Assembly (NCBI GenBank): GCA_963677185.1
Contig: OY781889.1
Location: 1 to 64,000 of the forward strand
DNA length: 64,000 bases
Origin: G963677185 sp963677185
GTDB taxonomy: Bacteria > Bacillota > Syntrophomonadia > Syntrophomonadales > Syntrophomonadaceae
Direction of reading: 5' to 3'
The position numbers and the translations under genes were made by a program. The notes beneath the pieces were generated by a model. The model did not search any database. It had not been told where the DNA came from and saw only the letters and a program-made list of their open reading frames with translations. Positions 9,395 to 17,952 of this stretch are shown here, piece after piece (position 1 is the first letter of the stretch; the number at the start of each line of letters is the position of its first letter).

Positions 9395-11398
9395 TTACAT
9401 CGGGCAGAGCTTGCCGCCGTCTGGCAGATTAAAGGTCTTGCCGTTCAGCCAGCTGTTGGCAGCGGCGCTGCTGTCATAGAAAATGCTGAATCCGTTGTCG
9501 TGTAAATTGGCCAGGGTGGCATCGCCATCCACAAATTCATCCAGGTACGAATTGGCGGTCAGGCTCCAGGAACTGCTGGCATCCAGGGACAGAGACGCAA
9601 ATCCCGCTTCCTGGCTGGCATTGAAAGCTCCTTCCCAGGTCGTGCCATTTTTCATTGCTGCTCTAATCTCGCTTATGCTGTCAGCGATAATATCCCCCAG
9701 TAAAACCTCATCATCAGCCGTAAACGCAACACTGGCTCCATTTGAGCCCTCGGTTCCCCAGCGGTCAGCCGCAGCCGAAATCAGTTCGTTGCTGCCTTCC
9801 AAGGTCGCTCCATTGAGTACAATGACAGTATCAGTGTTGGTACAGTAGAACAAGGGCCCGGTAGCAGCGGTCAGGGTTCCACCGGTCATATCAAAAGAAC
9901 TGGTGCCCACGCTGGCATCGCCCGAAAAACTTTGATACAGCATAACTCCGCACTTTTTGGCACCGGACAGCTTTACATTGGTCAGGGTGATGGAATTTTT
10001 CCCTTCGACCACTGCAGCTTCGGAACCGGCAGCGGTCAGGGTCGCATCCTCAACAATAATGGTGCCGGTGGAATATATGCCCGGCGAACCTTCCCCGGCG
10101 GTTTGCATGGTTCCCCCGTTGACGTCAATAGTGCCCTCGCCCCGGTCTGTAGCCAGGGCGGCGCAATGGGCGCCTGATGTGTTGATATTCACATTGGTGG
10201 CGGTAACCTTACCGTTATACGTAGCATCCAGGCCGCGGGAAGAATCCTGTTTGGTAGTTATGCTTACATTGGAAAGGATAATTTGTGAACCATCGCCGGT
10301 GGCAAACACGGCATTGGAACCGGAGGCGTCCGTAGTGATCTCACAATCCTGGAGGTTGATAGTGCCGGCCGTCTGGGCCAGCACCCCGGCATTGACTCCG
10401 GTGAAATTGCTGTTTTCTTCCGAGGAGGAGTCGCCGGTTTTGTCTACGGTTGATTTGGTCAATACCAGTGTGCCGGCGTTGCTTGCCAAAATTCCGGACT
10501 GATTGACCTCCGTCGCAACGATTGTCTGAGCGTCCAGAGTCTGGCTTGAGCCGTCCACAGTCAATATGCCAGTTCCGGTAGCACTGTCAGACGAAGTCCC
10601 GTCTGGAGTGTCCGTCGGACTGCCAGTAAGGCTTCCCGGCTGACCGTTGGAGCTGTTTAGATTTACCCGGTGGCTGCCGGCTTCATAGGAAGGAGTAAGG
10701 CCAAGGGCTTCAGTAATGGCTCTGAGCGGCAGGTATATCGAACCGTTGCAGCTGAAGGGCTCTATGATATTGCCGTCAGCATCCTCCAACTCCAGCAGTT
10801 CGCCGTTAAGATAGACCTTAATGTCTTCGTAACTGATTTCGATCTGCTGTTCAGAGGAGGCAAACTGCATTTCATTGCCGCTGGTATCGCCTATTTCATT
10901 AGTGCCTGGAGGATTTCCTGCAGGAGGTTCTCCAGTAGGCGGGGTTCCGTCCTTCGGTGGTGCACCGGTCGGCGCTGTGCCGTCAGGGGGAGTGCCAGTG
11001 GGCGGAGTGCCTTCAGGAGGTGTTCCCGTCGGTGCAGTGCCTTCGGCCGGGGTTCCAGTCGTAACATTTCCATCCATTTCGCTGCTGGTGCTGATCGTGC
11101 CGGTCAGATTTACTGCATGGGCAGCCTCGTCATATTCAGCCGTCAGGTTCAAGGCTTCGCTGATAGCCCGCAGAGGAAGATATACAGTGCCGTTGTAGCT
11201 GAACGGCTCCACTGTATCGCCATTGTAGTCCTCCAGAGAACACTGCTGGCTGTGGAGAAACACGCTTATTCCGCTGTAGCTAACCGTAATCTCCTGCTGT
11301 TGATTTGTTGCCGCCGCCGGGGCAGCTATGGCTGAAGCCACTAATGCCACCGCCATTATGCTTGACAGCAGGCTTCTCTTAACACTTTTTCCAATCAT
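9395..11398 (-). CDS. Secreted protein: two stalk domains plus beta-helix
   Basis: This 667-residue protein starts with a signal peptide (residues 1-30, ending in a run of alanines). Two copper-amine-oxidase N-terminal-like (stalk) domains follow, each with a VYLPLRAI(S/T)EALNL-type core (about residues 35-100 and 185-245). They are separated by a Pro/Gly/Thr-rich linker of GTPPxG repeats. The remainder (about 270-640) has repeated short strands with Ser/Thr/Asn ladders typical of a right-handed beta-helix. It is probably exported and wall-associated; the ligand is unknown. A GTG at 11416 is in frame, but AAGGTGG lies 8 nt before the ATG at 11398. Confidence 0.82.
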   Translation of the reverse strand: MIGKSVKRSLLSSIMAVALVASAIAAPAAATNQQQEITVSYSGISVFLHSQQCSLEDYNGDTVEPFSYNGTVYLPLRAISEALNLTAEYDEAAHAVNLTGTISTSSEMDGNVTTGTPAEGTAPTGTPPEGTPPTGTPPDGTAPTGAPPKDGTPPTGEPPAGNPPGTNEIGDTSGNEMQFASSEQQIEISYEDIKVYLNGELLELEDADGNIIEPFSCNGSIYLPLRAITEALGLTPSYEAGSHRVNLNSSNGQPGSLTGSPTDTPDGTSSDSATGTGILTVDGSSQTLDAQTIVATEVNQSGILASNAGTLVLTKSTVDKTGDSSSEENSNFTGVNAGVLAQTAGTINLQDCEITTDASGSNAVFATGDGSQIILSNVSITTKQDSSRGLDATYNGKVTATNVNINTSGAHCAALATDRGEGTIDVNGGTMQTAGEGSPGIYSTGTIIVEDATLTAAGSEAAVVEGKNSITLTNVKLSGAKKCGVMLYQSFSGDASVGTSSFDMTGGTLTAATGPLFYCTNTDTVIVLNGATLEGSNELISAAADRWGTEGSNGASVAFTADDEVLLGDIIADSISEIRAAMKNGTTWEGAFNASQEAGFASLSLDASSSWSLTANSYLDEFVDGDATLANLHDNGFSIFYDSSAAANSWLNGKTFNLPDGGKLCPM

Positions 11399-11510
11399 TT
11401 TATAAACCACCTTCACTCGATTTCCTTAATTATTTGGCAACAATCTGAAATCTCACTGAAGGACGGCTGAAAATAGATTTAAGGATTCAACTTGGCACTT
11501 GAGCTTTTTA

Positions 11511-11924
11511 TCAATGCCCGCGATGTTTTTCTTTCTTTTTAAGCTGTCTTAACTCGTATTTTTCCTTCTCCAGGGCTTCGCGTTCGGCAGAGCTGCGCTT
11601 CCTGACCTCTTCTTTGCAGGCTTCTCGCTCCATTTGCAGTGCCTGCTGGGATCGGGTTCCAATGCCCCTGGCAGAGCTTATCTTCTTATTCTCACGCTGC
11701 TGGCGTTTGGGATTAAGGCGTTTGCTGTCCCTGCCTGAATTATCCACCGGCCGGCTGAAAACCAGGCTGTTATAGTTTTCAGCCAGAAATTCGAATATTT
11801 CATAATCATGCGGCTCGGCGCCAAAAACGATACGACAGGCCGACAAATGTTCTTCGCACTGCCTTTCCAGTACTCCCACCCAATAAGGTTCTTCATAATA
11901 CACAGTCAAAAAAATGCTGTTCAT
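11511..11924 (-). CDS. yjdF: YjdF family protein (DUF2992)
   Basis: This 138-residue protein matches the YjdF pattern: an N-terminal YWVGVLER strand, the block VFGAEPHDYEIFEF, then RLNPKRQQRE and a very basic, charged C-terminal helix ending in KKKEKHRGH. The biochemical function is unknown; in Bacillus the gene sits under the yjdF riboswitch, which senses aza-aromatic compounds. The open frame runs further upstream, but the ATG at 11924 has AGGAGGGA 7 nt before it and begins exactly where the family begins. Confidence 0.9.
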   Translation of the reverse strand: MNSIFLTVYYEEPYWVGVLERQCEEHLSACRIVFGAEPHDYEIFEFLAENYNSLVFSRPVDNSGRDSKRLNPKRQQRENKKISSARGIGTRSQQALQMEREACKEEVRKRSSAEREALEKEKYELRQLKKKEKHRGH

Positions 11925-12085
11925 GGCTGCATCCCTCCTGTTTGGTTTGCTTGAAGGAGGAACGGACAACCCAGGAGGGCAGGTTACTGACAGAAACTGG
12001 TTCTGCGCCTGGACTACCAACCAGGCCGTGTTTTTATCATCCCTGTATTCAATTGCAATACCGCTGGAACTGTTCCAGCGGTTTA
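11925..12085 (-). promoter_or_regulatory. Structured leader of yjdF with SD-sequestering stem
   Basis: Upstream of yjdF the minus-strand RNA can form three strong stems: a perfect 10-bp stem around 12061-12081 (CCGCTGGAAC/GTTCCAGCGG), GCCTGG/CCAGGC at 12007-12012 and 12021-12026, and CCCTCCTG (from 11972-11979) pairing with the Shine-Dalgarno CAGGAGGG (from 11933-11940). The last directly hides the ribosome binding site. Position, length and architecture fit a translational riboswitch, and the yjdF aza-aromatic class is the obvious candidate, though the consensus was not checked. Confidence 0.6.
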
Positions 12086-12163
12086 AATGTTGGACGCCGG
12101 CAGCGGGCAGGTGTTCCACCAGTACCAGCGACATCTGACTCCTGAAGCGCTATTTAAAATGTC

Positions 12164-12175
12164 GGGTATGTAAAA
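12164..12175. repeat. Border motif GGGTATGTAAAA, left copy
   Basis: This 12-bp motif occurs here in the forward sense and inverted at 15443-15454 and 15839-15850. The copies bracket the Rhs remnants, so they may be ends of a mobile element or recombination points. No clear target-site duplication is seen beside them. Confidence 0.45.
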
Positions 12176-12286
12176 AACAATGTTGGTGAACCGAAGATTT
12201 TATATAGAAGCGCTAATCAATTTATTGGAAGCAAGAGCGGGCAGAATATATCCTACAGCTATGACCCGGCCGGGAACCTGACCGGC

Positions 12287-13957
12287 ATGACTTATCCGGG
12301 CAGCCAGAGTGTCAGCTACAGCTATGACAATGAAAACCGGCTGCAAAGCGCAACTGAAAACGGCAACACTTCCAGCTTCCTTTACGACGCCAACAACCGC
12401 AAGATCCAGGAAACACTGGCCAATGGAGTAATAGTCTCCTACCAGTACGACTCCAAGGGCAGATTGACCAGCATCACCCATATCAAAGACGGAATCACCA
12501 TAGCCAGCGCAGCCTATACCTATGACAGCACGGTCAATCCTCTGAGCATGACCAGCACTGAAGGCCAGACCAGCTATCAATATGATGATATCTACGAGCT
12601 GACCAATGTCAGCTACCCGGATAACAGCACCGAGAGCTTCACTTATGATTCTGCTGGCAACCGGACATCCCTGAACGGAATCTCTTACGTTTATGACACT
12701 GCCAACCGGCTCCTGCAGGCTGGCACAGACTTATATACCTATGACCAGAACGGCAACCGGATAACCGAAAATGCCAAGCAGTATCAGTATGACTGGAACA
12801 ACCGCTTGACCAGCATCACCAGTGGGGACGAAAGCACCCAGTTCACCTATGACGGAGACGGCAGCCGGACCAGCCAGCAAAAGATTGTATCCGGAGCCAC
12901 CATAGAAGCCAGCAGTTATATCTACGACCCCAGCCAGGGCATCCCCAGGCTGCTCCAGGAAGAAATAGTCTCCGGGCCGACCTTGAGTTATGTCTACGCT
13001 GGAAGATTATTAGAACAGACCGGCAGCAGCAATGGAACCATGTTCTACCACCAGGATGCCATCGGCAACACCCTGGCCATGACGGATATGACCGGAGCTG
13101 CAGTTAATACCTACCGCTACGATGCTTTCGGAGCCAGCGAGCTGATCTCCGGCACTGTTCCCAACAACCGGCAGTTTACCGGCCATGTATCGGACAGCAC
13201 TGGCCTTATCTACATGAACGCCCGCTATTATGACCCGGCCACGGGCAGATTTTTGACCCAGGATACTGTGCCCGGAAGGCCTATGGACCCGCTGTCGTAC
13301 AACCTGTATGCTTATTGTAAGAATAATCCAGTGGCGTACACTGATCCGAGCGGGCATTTGAGTCTTTGCGAAATACAGGAGACCTTTACAGGAATCATTG
13401 ATGCAACCGACGATAATCTGTTTTTTGGATTAGTACTGGATAATTTTGAAGCATATCAAGAATACACTGAAGAAATCGAGCGGGACAATCAGAATTACTG
13501 CCAGGGCCGTTTGGCGGCTGATGTTGGTTCCGTTGTTTATGGTTCTGTTTTAGCTGGTCAAGGATTGGCCATGATGACTAATGGAACCATAGGAACCGGG
13601 CTGCTACTGGCTACAGGTTTTGGAGATTTTTTAGTCCCTGTTCCGGCAACGATCGTTGCAGTAGGCACATTGGAGACTGCATACGGAATAACTATCGGAA
13701 AAAAAGGTTTTGAAAACCTTCAAGAAGATTGGGGCTTGTATGAGGCCAGAAAAAATGACCAAAGTGGTACAGACAAGCAAATAAATGGAACTCCCGGGAA
13801 TAATCAAGCTCAAAACAAACAAGTCGATTCTATAGTGAAGCAGTATGGTCTAAACAAAGACGAGAGACGCATGTTACATGAAGAGATTACTGGGCAAAAC
13901 TATAGTTACAAAGAGATAGAACAAATAGCCAAAGATATCAAAGGAATAGAGGAATGA
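12287..13957 (+). CDS. 5'-truncated Rhs protein with variable toxin-like tip
   Basis: YD repeats (YDxxGN, about residues 1-270) lead into the RHS core (MNARYYDPATGRFLTQD, ending YAYCKNNPVAYTDPSGH near residue 358). A unique C-terminal tip of about 195 residues follows: a hydrophobic stretch (GSVVYGSVLAG to GITIG) and a charged helical end (LNKDERRMLHEEITG). The frame is open from 12158 and YD repeats already begin near 12245, but no ATG, GTG or TTG is in frame before 12287, so the large N-terminal part is missing. This looks like a displaced rhs tip cassette. The tip is AT-richer than the core, which suggests transfer. The toxin activity is not identifiable. Confidence 0.75.
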   Translation: MTYPGSQSVSYSYDNENRLQSATENGNTSSFLYDANNRKIQETLANGVIVSYQYDSKGRLTSITHIKDGITIASAAYTYDSTVNPLSMTSTEGQTSYQYDDIYELTNVSYPDNSTESFTYDSAGNRTSLNGISYVYDTANRLLQAGTDLYTYDQNGNRITENAKQYQYDWNNRLTSITSGDESTQFTYDGDGSRTSQQKIVSGATIEASSYIYDPSQGIPRLLQEEIVSGPTLSYVYAGRLLEQTGSSNGTMFYHQDAIGNTLAMTDMTGAAVNTYRYDAFGASELISGTVPNNRQFTGHVSDSTGLIYMNARYYDPATGRFLTQDTVPGRPMDPLSYNLYAYCKNNPVAYTDPSGHLSLCEIQETFTGIIDATDDNLFFGLVLDNFEAYQEYTEEIERDNQNYCQGRLAADVGSVVYGSVLAGQGLAMMTNGTIGTGLLLATGFGDFLVPVPATIVAVGTLETAYGITIGKKGFENLQEDWGLYEARKNDQSGTDKQINGTPGNNQAQNKQVDSIVKQYGLNKDERRMLHEEITGQNYSYKEIEQIAKDIKGIEE

Positions 13958-13960
13958 CCA

Positions 13961-14473
13961 ATGTTGAAAGAGCTCATTGAAGAGAGGTTAGAATGTCTCA
14001 TTGGAAAACCACTGATTGATGCTGGTAGAGCATCTAATCTTGTTTGGTTTAGCTTTGGTCAGACTAGATTAATACCGACTAGAACCGGAGAATCCAAAAC
14101 CGTAGGTGACTTTTCTCTCAACATTCAATGTTCTTGGAGAATTTCCTTTCAGGGGAGGTTAGTAGTGGCTTCGAAAGATATCTATCGACCCAAAGGAAGT
14201 TGGCAAGGAGATGCGAATAAATTTTTGTGGGATATGCCCGGGATGAGCAGATGTGATGAAAAGCTTGATGGTTTTATCAAGGAATCTGAACCCAAATCAT
14301 CGGTTTCGTCTATCGAAGCGGATGAATTAGGAGGCGTAAAAATCAGATTTTCTAATAGAACGATGCTAGAATTATTTCCAGATGAATCAGAAGACAGTGA
14401 ACACTGGAGACTATTTGTTCCTGGAGATACAAAATCTCATTTTGTGATTACTCCTGAAGGAATTGATGATTAG
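13961..14473 (+). CDS. Candidate immunity protein for the Rhs tip
   Basis: This 170-residue acidic protein starts 3 nt after the Rhs tip stop, behind an AGAGGA. It contains FSLNIQCSWRI and, near the C-terminus, EHWRLFVPG then HFVIT, a pattern I recall from a widespread uncharacterised family often found beside polymorphic toxins. Its position immediately after the variable tip and its matching low GC content are the hallmarks of a cognate immunity gene. Function is inferred from arrangement only. Confidence 0.65.
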   Translation: MLKELIEERLECLIGKPLIDAGRASNLVWFSFGQTRLIPTRTGESKTVGDFSLNIQCSWRISFQGRLVVASKDIYRPKGSWQGDANKFLWDMPGMSRCDEKLDGFIKESEPKSSVSSIEADELGGVKIRFSNRTMLELFPDESEDSEHWRLFVPGDTKSHFVITPEGIDD

Positions 14474-14496
14474 TGACATGGTGCTGCATACATCTT

Positions 14497-15282
14497 ACGA
14501 TGCCAACAACAGCAAAATCTAGGAAACATTATCCAATCCCCTTACTATGACCAGCACTGAAGGGCAGACCAGTTTCAGCTATGATGATATCTACCAGCTG
14601 ACGGGTGTCAGCTACCCGGATAACAGCTCGGAGAGTTTCACCTATGATTCAGCTGGCAACCGGAGCTCATACAATGGAATCTCTTACGTTTATGACACTG
14701 CTAACCGGCTATTGCAGGCGGGAAGCACGTTATATACCTATGACCAGAACGGCAACCGGATAACCGAAAATGCCAAACAGTACCAGTATGACTGGAACAA
14801 CCGCTTGACCAGCATAATCAATGGGGACGAAACAACTCAATTCGCCTATGACGGGGACGGCAGCCGGACCAGCCAGGAAAAGATTGTATCCGGAGCCACC
14901 ATTGAATCCAGCAGCTATATCTATGACCCCAGCCAGGGCATCCCCAGACTGCTCCAGGAAGAAATAGTTTCCGGGCCGACCTTGAGTTATGTCTACGCTG
15001 GAAGATTATTAGAACAGACCGGCAGCAGCACAGGCACCATGTTCTACCACCAGGATGCCATCGGAAACAGCCTGGCCATAACGGATATGACCGGAGCTGC
15101 AGTCAATACCTACCGTTACGATGCTTTCGGAGCCAGTGAGCTGATCTCCGGCACAGCACTCAACAACCGGCAGTTCACCGGGCATGTCTCTGATAATACC
15201 GGCCTTATCTACATGAACGCCCGCTACTACGACCCGGCCACTGGCAGATTTTTAACCCAGGATACTGTGCCCGGAAGGCCTA
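14497..15282 (+). pseudogene. Second Rhs core remnant, truncated at both ends
   Basis: This stretch repeats the YD/RHS core of the preceding gene nearly word for word. A short decayed head (YDANNSKI then an in-frame TAG at about 14520) jumps by deletion to NPLTMTSTEG, then runs as an open frame (from 14547) to PGRPM at about 15282. There the homology stops abruptly, before the PLSYNLYAY that should follow, and unrelated DNA begins. No tip or start remains. It is a silent copy that could recombine with the first. Confidence 0.85.
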
Positions 15283-15455
15283 TGTTAGCGGTCAAGTGTT
15301 TTGCACAAATTTCGGCCAATAATTATGCACACCGTATTGAAAAGGTCACTCTACCATTGGGTGGGCCGAGATACGCCTCTATTTGAGAATAGTATCCCGG
15401 TTCTTCAACCGGTAGCCATATTCAGATCAAAACAACACTATATTTTACATACCCA
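15283..15455. mobile_element. Possible insertion-sequence remnant
   Basis: Exactly where the second Rhs core is cut, the sequence changes to TGTTAGCGGTCAAGTG and ends about 170 bp later with TTTTACATACCC. Inside is a perfect hairpin CCGGTT-CTTC-AACCGG (15397-15412). A TGTTAGCGGTCAAG-type end resembles termini of IS21-like elements, but no transposase gene remains, so this would be a deletion derivative. Confidence 0.35.
15443..15454. repeat. Border motif, inverted copy 1
   Basis: TTTTACATACCC is the inverse of the left border motif at 12164-12175. Its 16-bp context (ATATTTTACATACCCA) is identical to that of the copy at 15839-15850. Confidence 0.45.
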
Positions 15456-15497
15456 AATTAGTTAATTTAAGAAAACCTTGGATACGCCAAACACCGA

Positions 15498-15575
15498 GAT
15501 ATTCCGTGGTGGGAAGAGGGCTATTGATTGAAACGAACGTTGCGGAAGGCTCTGGCATCTGTCTGTGGTGGCGAT
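15498..15575 (+). repeat. Diverged intergenic repeat, copy B
   Basis: This is the partner of the stretch at 7021-7098 in opposite orientation. It lies in the roughly 450-bp stretch between the second Rhs remnant and the ATPase gene, which otherwise holds only remnants. A short open frame over it (15528-15746) has unconvincing composition and is not called as a gene. Confidence 0.5.
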
Positions 15576-15761
15576 GATGGTAAGCCGTCGCAGGCCAGGA
15601 CGGCCGAAGCGCGATTAGGTCCACGGATGGATGGTGATCGCGGTGCGGCTGGACATCAAGACAGCGCGGATACAGATGCCGAGGCTGGAGCATTGGTGAG
15701 TGACTTCAATAGCCCTCTTACCATCAATGCCGCCGGAATAACCTGAAGTTCCTTTTTGCTT

Positions 15762-15836
15762 GTGTTTATGACACCGCCAACCGGCTTTTGCAAGCGGGCA
15801 CAACTGTATATTCCTATGGCCAGAACGGCAACCGGA
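15762..15836 (+). pseudogene. Third Rhs fragment
   Basis: About 75 bp encode VYDTANRLLQAG and SYGQNGNRI, matching the YD repeats of the two larger Rhs copies, then break off at the border motif. It shows that the Rhs locus once extended at least to this point. Confidence 0.75.
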
Positions 15837-15838
15837 TA

Positions 15839-15850
15839 TTTTACATACCC
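15839..15850. repeat. Border motif, inverted copy 2
   Basis: This copy overlaps the end of the minus-strand ATPase gene: its inverse supplies the last codons (Leu-Gly-Met) and the stop. The ATPase reading frame therefore ends exactly at the junction with Rhs-derived DNA. Confidence 0.45.
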
Positions 15851-17148
15851 AGAACGTCATTCAGCGCATTGATGGCATATAGCGGTATATTTATAAGCCA
15901 ACCATCTTCACGGTAATCTGACATGGAGGTGCGAATCGCATGACCGGGCTGATATTTCATATAGAAATTTTTCAAGCTCTTGGCTTGCAGATTCTCCGCA
16001 GCTTTTACCTCTATCGGCACTACACCGCTTCCATGCTGGATAATGAAATCAATTTCTCCGCTTGATTTTTCTGCCGACCAGTAATACGGCCGGATTGAGC
16101 ACGAGGCGACCAGCTGCTGGTGGACATATTGCTCGGTTAACGCTCCTTTGAACTCTTCAAAAACGTTATTGCCCTTCAGAATAGTCATGGCATCCAGATT
16201 GCTCATAGCAGCCAGTAAACCCACGTCATGCATAAAAAGCTTAAAAGCGTTCATATCCTGATATGCGGCCAGCGGCATCCCCGGTCTAGAAACTCGCTCC
16301 GCTTTGCATACCAGCCCGCTATCAAACAGCCAGGCCAGTGCCAATTCATAATCCCTGGCCCGTGCTCCCTGCTTGACCAGGCCATACATAAATTTGCGGT
16401 TTTCCCTGGCCAGTTGAGCTGGCAGGGAAGCCCAAAGCATCCTTATCCGGGGAACAATAGCTGGAGGGGCGTGCTTGGAAAAATCCTGTTCATAGGCAGC
16501 AAGTATGTTCTGCTGAATGCTCCTGACCTGACGATAATCGGCGTAACTGGAAAAACTTGCAACTGCTTCAGGCATTCCACCAACAAAATAGTACTGTTTG
16601 AGCAACTCAATGAATCTGTCTTTGAAGCTGGCGATCAGCTCCCAATCCTGTTTCCTGATCAATTCAGCCAGGCTGGTATTTCCGCCCGCATCTAAAAACT
16701 CCAGGTAATCCATAGGATGGAGATCAAAAAAATCAACTTTTCCAACCGGGAATGAGGTTCCCGGGTGCATAGCGACGCCGAGCAGGCTGCCGGCCGCAAT
16801 GATGTCATACTGTGGAGCATTCTCGCAGAAATATTTCAGCGATTTCAGAGCTCCGGGCACTTCTTGAACCTCGTCAAAAACCAGCAAGGTATTGACCGGA
16901 TCAATACTGACCCCGGATTCGATCTGAAGGGCAGCAATAAGCCTTTCAGTCTGCAGCTCGCCATCAAACAACCGTTCCATTCGTTTATTGCCATCAAAAT
17001 TGATATAAGCGTATTTCTGGTATTGAGTCCGCCCAAATTCCCTCATCAGCCAGGTTTTGCCAACCTGCCTGGCGCCCCTTATTATGAGCGGCTTTCGTCC
17101 GTCCCGCTTCTTCCAGTCCACAAGCATTTTCATTTGCCTGCGCAGCAT
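15841..17148 (-). CDS. AAA ATPase with DUF4143 domain
   Basis: This 435-residue ATP-binding protein has Walker A GARQVGKT (about residues 25-32), Walker B LLVFDEVQE (about 88-96), and a C-terminal DUF4143 part with a PD-(D/E)xK-like core (GEIDFII then VPIEVKA near residue 390). The family is abundant and mobile in bacteria and archaea; its function is unsettled, with defence and regulatory roles proposed. The end coincides with a border motif shared with the Rhs region, so the last residues may be foreign. A large palindrome lies in its promoter. Confidence 0.9.
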   Translation of the reverse strand: MLRRQMKMLVDWKKRDGRKPLIIRGARQVGKTWLMREFGRTQYQKYAYINFDGNKRMERLFDGELQTERLIAALQIESGVSIDPVNTLLVFDEVQEVPGALKSLKYFCENAPQYDIIAAGSLLGVAMHPGTSFPVGKVDFFDLHPMDYLEFLDAGGNTSLAELIRKQDWELIASFKDRFIELLKQYYFVGGMPEAVASFSSYADYRQVRSIQQNILAAYEQDFSKHAPPAIVPRIRMLWASLPAQLARENRKFMYGLVKQGARARDYELALAWLFDSGLVCKAERVSRPGMPLAAYQDMNAFKLFMHDVGLLAAMSNLDAMTILKGNNVFEEFKGALTEQYVHQQLVASCSIRPYYWSAEKSSGEIDFIIQHGSGVVPIEVKAAENLQAKSLKNFYMKYQPGHAIRTSMSDYREDGWLINIPLYAINALNDVLGM

Positions 17149-17183
17149 ATAATCACCGCCTGACTGTTGATTTGGTTAAATTA

Positions 17184-17233
17184 TGTGTGTAATCAACACA
17201 AAAGTCAAACGACTTTTGTGTTGATTACACACA
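17184..17233. promoter_or_regulatory. 23-bp-arm perfect palindrome before the DUF4143 gene
   Basis: Arms 17184-17206 and 17211-17233 are exact inverse complements with a 4-nt AAAC loop. Imperfect copies of the half-site (GACTTTTGTG...GATTA) continue to about 17292. It lies 36 bp upstream of the ATPase start. It is most likely a multi-site operator, possibly autoregulatory, or the scar of a palindromic element. Confidence 0.7.
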
Positions 17234-17383
17234 TTTGTCGTTCGACTTATGTGATTAACATGCACATTAGTCTGGCGTCTTTTGTGATTGGCAATTATAG
17301 CCCGCTGTTTCCGAAAAGCCTTGAAAGTCCTCTGCCGCGGATAGAACGGGATTCCGTATAGTTGACACTTAAACCTGTGCAAA

Positions 17384-17851
17384 TTACAAATCCAGCAGCA
17401 GGTTGCGGCTGTTTTCGGGATCGACGTATACCCCCAGGCTGCTGCCGGGATTAATGGCTCCCAGATGGATTAGATCAACTATCTGTAAATGCGGCACCTC
17501 GTAGGGTGGGCGGTCCGGTAGCTCGATCAATAGCTTGAACCTGACCTGGGGATTGTTGTTGACGAAGGTTCCGGTCTGCTCGGTCTGCATAATGCGGGCG
17601 GTGCCTTTAATGCCGTGTTCTACCAGGTCACGCTGCCTGCTTGCCGCCCTTACAAACAAAAGGCTAATAATAAGCGACAAGGCCAGGGGCAAACCGATAA
17701 ACCAGGCTCCCATTGCATAATAGAATGTATCCAGCGGATAGCCGTCATCGGTCAGCGAACCCGGCGGAGCATCACTTCCCAGGTACAGAAACACCCCGCC
17801 CAGGGCTAAAAATGGCAGGACCAACAATGCGCCTCGTAACACCCGCTTCAT
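17384..17851 (-). CDS. Membrane protein, DUF3592-like
   Basis: This 155-residue protein has two transmembrane helices (about residues 6-25 and 48-68) and a C-terminal soluble part (GIKGTARIMQTEQTG ... YVDPENSRNLLLDL) resembling DUF3592-type beta domains. A conserved role is not known. The longer frame begins at 17902, but GGAGGTG lies 6 nt before the ATG at 17851. It is followed by dedA upstream on the same strand, in a separate unit. Confidence 0.75.
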   Translation of the reverse strand: MKRVLRGALLVLPFLALGGVFLYLGSDAPPGSLTDDGYPLDTFYYAMGAWFIGLPLALSLIISLLFVRAASRQRDLVEHGIKGTARIMQTEQTGTFVNNNPQVRFKLLIELPDRPPYEVPHLQIVDLIHLGAINPGSSLGVYVDPENSRNLLLDL

Positions 17852-17952
17852 TACCTGCACCTCCATTCGTTCATAGCTGATATGTTTCGCCGATTCCAGC
17901 ATGATTCCAAAAAACCTTGATTATCTTAATTCCGGCCAGCTGGCCGGCTGAA

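Noticed and set aside
15528..15746. Open frame of 72 codons after the second Rhs remnant
   Set aside because: It overlaps the diverged repeat, has no RBS and an implausible composition.
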